Source: an uncultured Eubacteriales bacterium (GTDB lineage: Bacteria > Bacillota > Clostridia > Oscillospirales > Acutalibacteraceae). From it: a DNA stretch of 64,000 nt. Under the pieces are notes generated by a model. The model had not been told where the DNA came from. It did not search any database and saw only the letters and a list, made by a program, of their open reading frames with translations. How positions within the stretch are numbered: the stretch's first letter is position 1; each line of letters starts with the position of its first letter. A program made the position numbers and the translations under genes. The stretch is taken from the NCBI GenBank assembly GCA_934477125.1, contig CAKSOL010000001.1:186001-250000 (forward strand), in the 5' to 3' direction. This document shows, piece by piece, positions 8,789-17,339 of this stretch.

Positions 8789-10492
8789 ATGAAGGTAAGG
8801 TATGTTTATGAGGACGGACGGATTGCTGAAAGGGAGATAGAACCTGTAAAAGCAGAGTATGGCTTTTGGGCAGGAATATCCTCCGAAAATTTGCCATCGG
8901 GAATAAAGCACGTCGATTTTCTCTATGATTATTTCTGCGCAAACGCCGGAGACGACGGATATTTTCTTGTTCCCCGCGGACCTGAGGACGGAACGGTTTT
9001 AACCTATTTTAAAGAACGCAAAAACTGCGAGAGGGAATCAACCTTTGTTCATTTGGGGTGCTACGGCTTTTGCAGCGGAAAAGAATCGGTTATAGGAATA
9101 GTAAGCGGAATGAGATGCAGTCTCGGACTGATTGAGAGGGTATATAACGGAAAATATGAGCTTTTCCCGCGTTTCTATCTGGACGGCGATGCTGCCGAAG
9201 AGGATATACGCGTTGAGTTCCATAAAACCCAGAATACGGATTATTCGGCATTGGCGGGAATTTATCGGGAATATCAATTAACCGCAGGCGGCTGCACTTC
9301 GCTTTCTCAAAGAGCTGCTGAGGACCCGCGGCTTAAAAAGGCATCCGATGGGATTTCCGTAAGAATCCGCACGGCTTGGAAGCCGGCTCCGAGTCCGGTG
9401 TTGTTCCAAAATGAAGAGAATGAACCGGATGTAAAGGTAGGATGCTCGTTTGAACGCGCCGGACAAATAGCGGACGCCTGCAAACGCGAGAATATAGAAA
9501 ATCTCGAATTTTGTCTGGTCGGCTGGAACTATAAGGGGCATGACGGCAGGTTTCCGCAGCTTTTCCCTGTTGAACCGACCCTCGGCGGAGAGACTGAGCT
9601 TAAAAAGCTTATAACAAAGGTTCAGGACTTAGGGTATGGAATTGTCTGCCATGACGACGCAACCCAGGCTTATCCCTGCGCCGATTGCTTCGACGAGGAA
9701 TATCTGGTTAAAACAAAGGGCGCAACCGTTTTGGCTCAGCCGCAGATATGGTCTGGGGGACAACCGTTTAAAATCTGTCCGCAGAGGGAATATGAACGCT
9801 TTGAAATTGAAAATATGAAAGCGATAAGAGCTCTCGGCTTTGAAGGGATACATTATGTTGATGTTCTGACTATCGTTCAGCTGCCCAAGTGCTATGACCC
9901 GCATCATCCGTCGAACCGCACGCAGACCGCCGAGTGGTACCGCAAAATAATGAAGCTCTCCCGCGAGGTTTTCGGCGGATTTTCTTCCGAGGCGGGATTT
10001 GATTATGCGGCTGCTTTTACTGATTATGTTTTATACACCAACTTTAAAATCGAAAAGGAAAGAGACCTTCTTTGCGATGAATATATCCCGCTTTTCCAGC
10101 TGGTTTATCACGGCATAATAATGTATAATCCATGTACTTACACTTTGAATTACCCGGTTAAGGGCGCTCAGCAGCGGTTGAAGTTCTTTGAATGGGGCGG
10201 CAGACCTTTGGCAGTTTTCAACGCCAACTTTGCCGACGGTCAGCATTGGATGGGCGAGGAGGACTTATTCAATGAGACTGACGAACAGCTGAAAGAGAGC
10301 GTAAGGGCGCTAAAAATGATGTCCGACGATTATGAAATGCTCAAGCCGGTAAGATACGCCTATATGGAAAAGCATGAAAGGCTGAGCGACGGCGTTTATG
10401 AAACAACTTACTCAAACGGAATTAAGGTGCGTGTGGATTACAACAGAAAAACTGTTGATATGACCGGTAAACCGACGCTTTATGTAAAGTAA
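8789..10492 (+). CDS. Putative TIM-barrel glycoside hydrolase (GH101/GH129- or DUF5696-like)
   Basis: A 567-residue cytoplasmic protein without signal peptide. An N-terminal beta-rich domain (about 1-190) is followed by an apparent (beta/alpha)8 barrel (about 195-500) and a short C-terminal beta segment. Candidate catalytic residues are D358 in HYVDV and E401 in SSEAGFD, each at the end of a predicted strand, an arrangement reminiscent of GH101/GH129-type barrels and of the DUF5696 protein encoded at 21313. Other conserved-looking barrel pieces are CHDDATQAYP and GWNYKGHDGR. Substrate cannot be read from sequence. It is the second gene of an operon behind a promoter opposite an AraC gene, and a strong terminator follows. 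Confidence 0.6.
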   Translation: MKVRYVYEDGRIAEREIEPVKAEYGFWAGISSENLPSGIKHVDFLYDYFCANAGDDGYFLVPRGPEDGTVLTYFKERKNCERESTFVHLGCYGFCSGKESVIGIVSGMRCSLGLIERVYNGKYELFPRFYLDGDAAEEDIRVEFHKTQNTDYSALAGIYREYQLTAGGCTSLSQRAAEDPRLKKASDGISVRIRTAWKPAPSPVLFQNEENEPDVKVGCSFERAGQIADACKRENIENLEFCLVGWNYKGHDGRFPQLFPVEPTLGGETELKKLITKVQDLGYGIVCHDDATQAYPCADCFDEEYLVKTKGATVLAQPQIWSGGQPFKICPQREYERFEIENMKAIRALGFEGIHYVDVLTIVQLPKCYDPHHPSNRTQTAEWYRKIMKLSREVFGGFSSEAGFDYAAAFTDYVLYTNFKIEKERDLLCDEYIPLFQLVYHGIIMYNPCTYTLNYPVKGAQQRLKFFEWGGRPLAVFNANFADGQHWMGEEDLFNETDEQLKESVRALKMMSDDYEMLKPVRYAYMEKHERLSDGVYETTYSNGIKVRVDYNRKTVDMTGKPTLYVK

Positions 10493-10496
10493 TATT

Positions 10497-10537
10497 AAAA
10501 ATCCGCGAATGAATTTAATTTCATTCGCGGATTTTTG
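10497..10537 (+). terminator. Strong terminator after the barrel glycosidase
   Basis: A perfect stem of about 15 bp, AAAATCCGCGAATGA against its complement, with a short AT loop and a TTTTTG tail, starting 5 bases after the stop. Confidence 0.92.
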
Positions 10538-10578
10538 TTAAAGGAGGATTTAATAATACTATCGGATAATATATTTAA

Positions 10579-10607
10579 TTGAAAAAATTGAACAATTTTA
10601 TTAAAAT
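10579..10607 (+). promoter_or_regulatory. Sigma-A-type promoter for the lactonase-SDR-UxuA operon
   Basis: TTGAAA (10579-10584), 17-base spacer, TAAAAT (10602-10607). The predicted transcript start near 10614 leaves only about 8 bases before ATG 10622 but 26 before ATG 10640. An orphan AAAGGAGG at 10541-10548 has no start codon after it. Confidence 0.65.
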
Positions 10608-10621
10608 GTTAGAGTAATAAA

Positions 10622-11482
10622 ATGTGCGGATGTGGGAAAATGCCGAAAATTCTTCAGAATTGCTTGCGATGTATGGTCGCAGAAGGACCTATCTGGGATG
10701 ATATTAACGAAAGGCTGATTTATCTCGATATTTTAGGCAAATGCGTTTTTATATACGATTATTCGGGGCGGCTGAACGAGAGAATAGACGTCGGTCAGCA
10801 GATAGGCTGTATGGCGCTTTGCGAAAACGGCGATTTGCTGTGTGCTATGGAGGACGGCATATGCCGAATGGATAAAAACCGCAATATGACTCCGGCGCAT
10901 CAGCCGCTTAAAATAAAGGGCAGACGTTTTAACGACGGTAAAGCGGGTCCGGACGGCTGCTTTTATCTCGGAACAACCGACGATAATAACAATGGCGCTT
11001 TTTACCGTCTGCGGGACGGTGTTCTTGAGGAGCTGTTTGACGGCTGCGGCTGCTCGAACGGTCTTGACTGGAGCGTTGACCGAAAAAGAATGTTTTACTG
11101 CGATACAAGGCAGCAGAGAATAGAGGTATTCGATTTCGATTGTGAAAATCACTCTTTGAAAAACAGGCGGACGCTTGTCGATATTCCCGAAAGTATGGGC
11201 AATCCGGACGGCTTTGCAATGGATGCCGATGATAACATATGGCTCGCCCTTTGGGACGGTGGCGCCGTTTTGAAGATTGATTCCTCAACCGGAAAAATAT
11301 CAAAAAAAATAGAGGTTCCGGCGAGAAAGGCGTCCTGCTGCTGCTTTGCAGGGAGACAGCTTGACGATTTGATTATAACGACGGCTTCAATACGCGATGA
11401 AAATGATTTTCCGCTTTCCGGATATCTTTTCAGAGTAAAAACAGGTACTAAGGGTAAAAAAACTTTTAGATATAAATATTGA
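10622..11482 (+). CDS. SMP-30/gluconolactonase-like sugar lactonase
   Basis: A 286-residue six-bladed beta-propeller of the SMP-30/LRE (SGL) family, which hydrolyses sugar lactones using one divalent metal. The expected metal ligands are visible: Glu in VAEGPIWD, Asn in CSNGLDWS and Asp in GNPDGFAMD. No signal peptide is present, so it acts in the cytoplasm. The start is uncertain: ATG 10622 is almost leaderless relative to the predicted promoter, while ATG 10640 (MPKILQN) begins where family homology begins. It leads an operon with the SDR and UxuA-like genes, which suggests oxidation of an aldose or uronate to a lactone and its opening before dehydration (inferred). Confidence 0.86.
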   Translation: MCGCGKMPKILQNCLRCMVAEGPIWDDINERLIYLDILGKCVFIYDYSGRLNERIDVGQQIGCMALCENGDLLCAMEDGICRMDKNRNMTPAHQPLKIKGRRFNDGKAGPDGCFYLGTTDDNNNGAFYRLRDGVLEELFDGCGCSNGLDWSVDRKRMFYCDTRQQRIEVFDFDCENHSLKNRRTLVDIPESMGNPDGFAMDADDNIWLALWDGGAVLKIDSSTGKISKKIEVPARKASCCCFAGRQLDDLIITTASIRDENDFPLSGYLFRVKTGTKGKKTFRYKY

Positions 11483-11499
11483 TTTGGGAGAGAAAAGAA

Positions 11500-12276
11500 A
11501 TGAAAAAGAAATGCGCATTGGTGACAGGAGCGGTCAGAAATTCCGGACTCGGCATAGCCCGAAAGTTTTTGGCGGAGGGAGTGCCAACCTTTATAACAAG
11601 CCGCATTGAGGATGACGCGGTAAGAGCTGCAAAGGAGCTGTCCGAGGAATTTTCGGTTCCGTGCTTCGGTATCGGATATTCTCCGAGAAACGCCAAAGCG
11701 GAAACCGAGCCTATGTTCCGAAGAATTTCCGAAGAGGGATATTATGTCGATTCGCTTGTATGCAACGCGGCGGATCTCGGAAGATGGATGAATCCTCTTA
11801 CGGTTGACGCGGATAAGTGGGAGGACGTTATTCTTACGAATATTATGGGATACTTTTTGCCGTCCCGTGTTGCGGTAAGGGAAATGCTTGCAAACGGCGA
11901 CCCGAAAACCGGAACGATAGTTTTTATAGGTTCGATAAATTATAAAGACGCGCTGACCGAAAGAAGCGCTTACATAGCGACAAAGGGCGCTATCCGTTCA
12001 ATGACAAAAGGACTGGCTCTTGATTATGCTCAATACGGCGTGAGAATAAACTGTATCGCTCCCGGTCCCATATGGACAACGCGGTATGACGAATGGACGC
12101 CTGAGGAGGCAAAGCGCCGCAGGGCGAATGTTCCTCTCGGAACCATAACAACAAAGGAACAAATGGGCAATGCCGTATGGTTTCTTTCTTCCGAAAGCTC
12201 GCAGAATATGACCGGCTCTGTGCTTACGATTGACGGCGGCGTAGATTGCCTGTCTCCGGATATCAACAAAATATAG
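11500..12276 (+). CDS. Short-chain dehydrogenase/reductase, candidate fructuronate/mannonate oxidoreductase
   Basis: A 258-residue classical SDR with the nucleotide-binding motif TGAVRNSGLG, structural NAA motif (CNAADLG) and catalytic residues S145, Y158 and K162 (YIATK). The start at 11500 is chosen because GGGAGAG precedes it; the longer frame from 11479 has no site. It sits between the lactonase and a UxuA-like mannonate dehydratase. Because Bacillus subtilis uses an SDR for mannonate oxidation (UxuB/YjmF), the most economical guess is D-fructuronate to D-mannonate reduction, but SDR substrate specificity cannot be read from sequence and other polyol or sugar-acid substrates are open. Confidence 0.85.
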   Translation: MKKKCALVTGAVRNSGLGIARKFLAEGVPTFITSRIEDDAVRAAKELSEEFSVPCFGIGYSPRNAKAETEPMFRRISEEGYYVDSLVCNAADLGRWMNPLTVDADKWEDVILTNIMGYFLPSRVAVREMLANGDPKTGTIVFIGSINYKDALTERSAYIATKGAIRSMTKGLALDYAQYGVRINCIAPGPIWTTRYDEWTPEEAKRRRANVPLGTITTKEQMGNAVWFLSSESSQNMTGSVLTIDGGVDCLSPDINKI

Positions 12277-12329
12277 AACGGTTATAAGCCAAGTATGCAG
12301 AGATTGTTTTTTCTGAACGGAGGAAAAAT

Positions 12330-13337
12330 ATGAAATTCATTTTCGGAGCTATAAAAAGATTTGATGACAGCGCGCTGAGAATGGCGCGCCAGCTCGGCTC
12401 ACAGGGCTTTCATTTCAACACACCGCCGATAGCTTCGGCGGATGAGAAATTCTGGAGCTTAACGGCGCTTAAATGGCTCAGAGAGTATACCGAGAGCTTT
12501 GAAATGAAACTGGAAATGATAGAAAATGTTCCGATACGTTTTTTCGATAAAATATTATTGGGTCTCCCCGGACGGGATGAGCAGATAGAAAATTATATAA
12601 AAACCGTCCGTAATATGGGAAAAGCGGGTATACCGATTTTGGGACACCATTTTTGTCCTACATGGGCGTGGCGGACGTCGGTTGAATTCCCTTACCGGCT
12701 CGGAGCATTTGTTTCTGCATACGACCATTCGGTTCACGAGGCATTGCCTAACGCATACACCCAAAGCAAGGACCATATGGTACGTCAAAATCCGGATATT
12801 GCTCCGCCGGCTGCTGAGGATTTATGGAATAATTTTACATATTTTATAAAGGCTGTTCTTCCTGAGGCGGAAAAAGCCGGAGTTAAGCTCATAACTCATC
12901 CGTCTGATCCGCCGATTGCCCATGTCGCCGGAGTAGACAGAATTTTCATCAGTCAGGACGATTATCGCAGGGCTGAGAAAATAACCGGCAGCGACGCATG
13001 GGGAATTAACTTCTGTATGGGAACATTTTCTCAGCTCGGAGGAGAGAAATGTCTGCTCAATATGATAAATGAATTTGTACCCAAAGGAAAAATTCATCTG
13101 ATTCATTTCCGTGACGTTCAGGGAACCGTTGAAAAGTTCAACGAATGCTTTATAGGCGAGGGAAGATACGATCCCGCCGTAATTATGCGTGCGTTAAAAA
13201 AGAACGGATACAAGGGTCTTGTTCTTGACGACCATGTTCCGTTCCTTACCGATGATTCAAATTGGGGATATAAGGCTCGAGCATATACCTACGGATATTT
13301 AAAGGGAATGGACAGGATGCTGGAGTCCTTTGAGTAG
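12330..13337 (+). CDS. uxuA: Mannonate dehydratase family protein (UxuA-like)
   Basis: A 335-residue TIM-barrel enzyme related to UxuA, which dehydrates D-mannonate to 2-keto-3-deoxygluconate (KDG) using Mn/Fe. Candidate metal ligands fit the family order: H190 in THPSDPP, C229 in NFCMGT, H259 in IHFRDVQG and D300 in VLDDHVP. The usual HPDDPP reads HPSDPP here and the protein is somewhat shorter than classical UxuA (about 350-390), so a related acid substrate is possible. A strong AGGAGG-like site (CGGAGG) precedes the ATG. It is the last gene of the lactonase-SDR-dehydratase operon; its product KDG would feed the kinase and aldolase at 41-43 kb. Confidence 0.85.
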   Translation: MKFIFGAIKRFDDSALRMARQLGSQGFHFNTPPIASADEKFWSLTALKWLREYTESFEMKLEMIENVPIRFFDKILLGLPGRDEQIENYIKTVRNMGKAGIPILGHHFCPTWAWRTSVEFPYRLGAFVSAYDHSVHEALPNAYTQSKDHMVRQNPDIAPPAAEDLWNNFTYFIKAVLPEAEKAGVKLITHPSDPPIAHVAGVDRIFISQDDYRRAEKITGSDAWGINFCMGTFSQLGGEKCLLNMINEFVPKGKIHLIHFRDVQGTVEKFNECFIGEGRYDPAVIMRALKKNGYKGLVLDDHVPFLTDDSNWGYKARAYTYGYLKGMDRMLESFE

Positions 13338-13358
13338 GCAGGCTCGGGGCAGCGGGAT

Positions 13359-14204
13359 TTAAGCGTGCTGAGTTATCTTTCTGAACTCAGCCGGCGATAT
13401 TCCCGCCTGCCTCTTAAACATATATGAAAAATACGATGTATTGCTGAATCCGCATTTTGCCGAGATATAGCTTATTTTATAATCGGTTTCGGAAAGCATT
13501 ATTTTGGCATTCTGAAGGCGGATTGATAGTAGAAAGCTTATCGGAGATGAATTTGTCTCGGCTTTGAACATTTTCAGAAAATAGCTTTCGCTCAGATTGC
13601 TTTGAGCGGCAAGCTGGCTCAGGGTTATCGGCTTTTCATAGTTATCGCGCATATATTTACAGGAGTTTTCTATAAGCTGATTCTTTTCGACAAACGGGGA
13701 AATGCGGGCGTGAAAAACATCTGTAAGCACCATACAGAACAGCTCGTTGATAAGCAGGTCGGTCATAAGCGGATCGGCGTTTTTGGACTTTACAAAGAGC
13801 AGCTTGTCAAAAATTCTTATATAGTCTGAGGTATGATGCGGTATGAAATGCGACGGTATCTGCTGTAAAACAGGATTATCCGAGAGAGGCTGCAAGGGCT
13901 TTGAAATGTTGCGGTCATAGTTTATTTCTCTGCCCGGAATATGAGAAAAATCCAGCGTAAGAACATATGTGTTGTACTGTCCGCTGTTTGTGCAGTAATC
14001 TCCCGGCTTGCGAAAAATAATATCACCGCCGTTTATTGAAAAAAACTCATCGTTTATGCTCAGTGTACGGGAGCCTTTAATATGAAAATCAAGCTCATAA
14101 TCGGTAACAAGCCGCCTGTCAATGCCGTCTGTTCCGACGGTATCAAAAATAAACTTATTTATTTCCAATACATTTGCATTTATCAGCTGATTTTGTTCTT
14201 TCAT
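13359..14204 (-). CDS. AraC-family transcriptional regulator
   Basis: A 281-residue AraC regulator. An N-terminal beta-rich effector domain includes SINGGDIIFRKPGDY. The C-terminal DNA-binding part is about 185-281, with LSQLAAQSNLSESYFLKMFKAE and ISYISAKCGFSNTSYFSYMFK helices and the PAEFRK end motif. ATG 14204 is preferred; the TTG at 14210 is too close to the GGAG site. It is divergent from the large surface and import operon at 14525 and has its own promoter, so it is the likely regulator of that operon. Confidence 0.93.
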   Translation of the reverse strand: MKEQNQLINANVLEINKFIFDTVGTDGIDRRLVTDYELDFHIKGSRTLSINDEFFSINGGDIIFRKPGDYCTNSGQYNTYVLTLDFSHIPGREINYDRNISKPLQPLSDNPVLQQIPSHFIPHHTSDYIRIFDKLLFVKSKNADPLMTDLLINELFCMVLTDVFHARISPFVEKNQLIENSCKYMRDNYEKPITLSQLAAQSNLSESYFLKMFKAETNSSPISFLLSIRLQNAKIMLSETDYKISYISAKCGFSNTSYFSYMFKRQAGISPAEFRKITQHA

Positions 14205-14239
14205 CGTCAATTCTCCGTTCGCGGTATGGATATATTTCC

Positions 14240-14268
14240 ATTATACATACAAGTATCCTTAATTGCAA
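14240..14268 (-). promoter_or_regulatory. Sigma-A-type promoter for the AraC gene ending at 13359
   Basis: Minus strand TTGCAA (14268-14263), 17-base spacer, TATAAT (14245-14240), about 36 bases before the start codon. Confidence 0.75.
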
Positions 14269-14436
14269 GAATAATTTTTTACGGATAAAATCAAATTATT
14301 GTATAAACAAAAATTGATAGCTGCTGCTAAAGAATGTTGATAAATCAGGCGTTTTGACGGACTTTTGGAAAAAATTAACTTTAAAAATCTGTTTTATAAA
14401 GGATGATATTCTTATATAAAACAAGAGTATATTGCA
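14269..14436. other. Regulatory gap between divergent AraC and surface operon
   Basis: AT-rich sequence between two divergent promoters whose -35 elements are separated by 168 bases. No gene, RNA or clear repeat was seen. The spacing would allow AraC-type sites upstream of the plus-strand promoter. Confidence 0.4.
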
Positions 14437-14465
14437 TTGATTATTTATCTGTATTGTGCTACAAT
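14437..14465 (+). promoter_or_regulatory. Promoter of the surface/import operon
   Basis: TTGATT (14437-14442), 17-base spacer, TACAAT (14460-14465), with TG at the extended -10 position. It lies 59 bases before the ATG of the first gene. Confidence 0.75.
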
Positions 14466-14524
14466 TTTTATAATGATTAGATAAATATTTGTGCAAAATG
14501 TTTTTGACGGAATGGGGGATTTTA

Positions 14525-17323
14525 ATGAGCCGCAGACTGATAGCCGCTGCAGCAGCTTCGTGCGTTTTAATATCGGCTTTGGCAAACCCGTCAGTCTTTG
14601 CCGAGACGGCGCCGGGAGACATAAGCTCAGAAACGGTATTATTATCGTCCGGGTCCGGGGACTATGCGGAATATATTTCAAAATACAATAATCAAACGGA
14701 GCATTCGCAGACCGAGGTCTTAAAGACGGTTAATTCTGAAATTTCGTCGGAAGAAATAACGTTTGAAATTGAAGTTCTTAATTCGGGTCTATACAGCCCG
14801 ATATTAAAATATAAGGCGTTGGATGAGGGAACCTCCGAGTTTCTGATTTCGATGAAGATAGACGGCGCTTATCCGTTTGAAGAAGCGAGGCAGCTCAGCT
14901 TTCCGCGCTTTTGGAAAACCGGCGATATCCGCGTTGACGGTCTCGGAAACGAGTTTTCCCCAGAGGCGTCAGCCGCCGATATGCTTATGGAGAGCGCCGC
15001 GTCAGACTCAAGCGGCTGGTCGGCGGACGAATACAAGCTTTGGCTTGACGCGGGAACTCATTCTGTCAGCCTTTCTGCCGCAGACGGCGTTATGCAGCTT
15101 GAACAGCTGCGGCTTGTTTCGGCAGCTTGTACACCATACGGCGGTAAAACAGACGGAAAAAGCAATTATTCCGGCAATCAGATAGTGATTGAGGGTGAAA
15201 ATCCGTATCTTTTAAGCAGCTATTGGCTTATCCCTAAGTCGGATAACACCAGCGCGTCGGTAACTCCGCCGAGCAATTCGGCAAATAAGGTGAATTATAT
15301 AGGCGGCGGAAACTGGAAAACTGCCGGCGAAACTATTTATTGGAGATTTTCCGCAGAAAATGACGGCTACTATCAGATAGGTTTTACATACAGGCAGTCG
15401 GCTGTTATGAACGGCAGCGTTTACCGCAACCTGAAAATCGACGGCGTTTGTCCGTTTGAACAGGCGCGGCAAATTCCGTTCAGGTATTCAACAAAATGGC
15501 AGAATACTGTCTTTTCCTCCGATGAAAATGAGCCTTATCTGATTTACCTGTCCGCCGGAGAGCATATTCTCAGTCTTACTGCAACGCCGGGACCGATAGC
15601 GGAAATAAGCAGGAATTTAAAAGACACCGTTTCCGATCTCGGTTCGTTATATATGGATATAACTATGATAACCGGAGAAACAGTTGACAGCTACCGCGAT
15701 TATGAGCTGTTCAGCTCGGTTCAGAATATGGAGAGCCGGGTTAAGAGGTGTTTCGATAATCTTTCAAAGGCTTCGGAGGATTTATCCTCTCTCGGAAAGC
15801 AGGGCAGCGGCTCATACGACTCAACAATCAAGGCAATGATGCAGATTCTCGGTAAGATGCTGGATAATAAGTATACCGCTCATCGCTATGTAAGCGATTA
15901 TTATTCAACCTATTGCTCCCTCGCCTCAACCCTTAACGAAATGCGGGATATGCCGCTTGACCTTGACAGAATTATTTTAGCCTCTCCGGAAAAGCAGATA
16001 AAATTCAACAGCGCCGGGGCGTTAAGGCAATTCGGATTTTCCGCTGTAAAATTCCTGAAATCCTTCATCGGAAATTATAATAATATTTCCGGTGTATCCG
16101 ATGCCGAGGAGCATCTGACAATCTGGGTGAACTGGGGCAGGGACCAGGCGCAGATATTAAACGCGCTGATACAGTCGGATTTTACTCCTGAGTATTCTAT
16201 GCCGGTGAATGTCAGAGTAACAAACGCAACAATAGTGCAGTCGGTTCTGTCGGGAAATCAGCCGGATATAATTCTTCAGCAGCCGCGGAGCGAGCCGGTA
16301 AATCTTGCAATACGCGGAGTTCTTTTAGACCTTAACGAATTTGACGATATCGGCGAGGTTCTTGCAAGATTTCACAGCGGCGCGGAGATACCATACAAGT
16401 ATAAGGACGGTCTGTATGGTCTTCCCGATACTCAGACCTTCAATTTGATGTTTTACCGCACGGATGTGTTTGAAAGACTCGGACTTTCTGTTCCGAAAAC
16501 CTGGGACGAATTTGCAACTGTTTGCAGACTGCTTTCAAGAAATAATTTGCAGGTATGGCTGCCGTATACGCAGATAACCAATACTACACAGGTCAATACA
16601 GGCGTCGGCAGTCTGACGCTGTTCCCCTGCCTGCTTTTGCAGAACGGACTCGGACTGTATTCGGAGGACGGCAGAGCCTCAACGCTTTCAAATGCGGATG
16701 TTATCAAGGTGTTTGAATACTGGACGGATTTTTATACCAAAATGAAGCTGCCGATAACAATGAATTTCTATAACCGTTTCAGAACGGGAACCTGTCCGCT
16801 GGGAATAAGTCAGTATACTACATATACAACCCTTAAAGCCGCAGCTCCCGAAATCGACGGACTCTGGAGCGTATCCTCTATACCGGGGACAGAGCGGAAG
16901 GATGGAACAGTCAATTCCTCATCGTCCGGAGGGGGGACGGGCTGCTGTATTCTGAAATCAACAAATTATAAATCGGCAGCTTGGAATTTCCTTAAATGGT
17001 GGACTTCAGCGGATATTCAGTTCAAATATACAAATAATCTCGAATCCGTTTTAGGTCCTACCGGCAGAGTTGCGGTTTCAAACGCGCAGGCTCTCGAAAA
17101 AATATCCTGGGACAGAAATATGAAGTCTGATATCATTGAGGCTTGGAATAATGTTCAGGAAGTGCCGGAGGTTCCGGGCAGCTATTATGCTTCGCGAGCC
17201 ATTGACCTGAGCTTTTGGAGCGTTGTAAACGAAAACAGCGTTCCGAAGGACGTTCTTCTGAGAAGGAGCGCAGAGGTCGATACGGAAATCGAGCGGAAAT
17301 GGAAACAATACGAAAACCGTTAA
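14525..17323 (+). CDS. Extracellular solute-binding protein fused to two carbohydrate-binding-like modules
   Basis: A 932-residue exported protein. The signal peptide ends at VFA-ET, with no lipobox at the cleavage site. Two similar beta-sandwich modules follow, about 65-210 and 240-370; each has an IDG..PFE.ARQ core and ends in an AG.H.LSL strand, resembling CBM6/35-type modules. A helical linker leads to a type 1 sugar-binding-protein domain from about 500 onward (FYRTDVFERLGLSVPKTWDEF, SGGGTGCCI, AWNFLKWWTS). It captures glycans for the permeases at 17340 and 18278. Start 14525 is chosen for its GGGGGA site and signal peptide. The CBM fusion is unusual for a binding protein. Confidence 0.88.
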   Translation: MSRRLIAAAAASCVLISALANPSVFAETAPGDISSETVLLSSGSGDYAEYISKYNNQTEHSQTEVLKTVNSEISSEEITFEIEVLNSGLYSPILKYKALDEGTSEFLISMKIDGAYPFEEARQLSFPRFWKTGDIRVDGLGNEFSPEASAADMLMESAASDSSGWSADEYKLWLDAGTHSVSLSAADGVMQLEQLRLVSAACTPYGGKTDGKSNYSGNQIVIEGENPYLLSSYWLIPKSDNTSASVTPPSNSANKVNYIGGGNWKTAGETIYWRFSAENDGYYQIGFTYRQSAVMNGSVYRNLKIDGVCPFEQARQIPFRYSTKWQNTVFSSDENEPYLIYLSAGEHILSLTATPGPIAEISRNLKDTVSDLGSLYMDITMITGETVDSYRDYELFSSVQNMESRVKRCFDNLSKASEDLSSLGKQGSGSYDSTIKAMMQILGKMLDNKYTAHRYVSDYYSTYCSLASTLNEMRDMPLDLDRIILASPEKQIKFNSAGALRQFGFSAVKFLKSFIGNYNNISGVSDAEEHLTIWVNWGRDQAQILNALIQSDFTPEYSMPVNVRVTNATIVQSVLSGNQPDIILQQPRSEPVNLAIRGVLLDLNEFDDIGEVLARFHSGAEIPYKYKDGLYGLPDTQTFNLMFYRTDVFERLGLSVPKTWDEFATVCRLLSRNNLQVWLPYTQITNTTQVNTGVGSLTLFPCLLLQNGLGLYSEDGRASTLSNADVIKVFEYWTDFYTKMKLPITMNFYNRFRTGTCPLGISQYTTYTTLKAAAPEIDGLWSVSSIPGTERKDGTVNSSSSGGGTGCCILKSTNYKSAAWNFLKWWTSADIQFKYTNNLESVLGPTGRVAVSNAQALEKISWDRNMKSDIIEAWNNVQEVPEVPGSYYASRAIDLSFWSVVNENSVPKDVLLRRSAEVDTEIERKWKQYENR

Positions 17324-17339
17324 TGAAAGGCGGAGAAAA

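Noticed and set aside
14489..14524. Longer start for the solute-binding protein
   Set aside because: The extra residues have no ribosome site; GGGGGA lies before ATG 14525 and gives a clean signal peptide.
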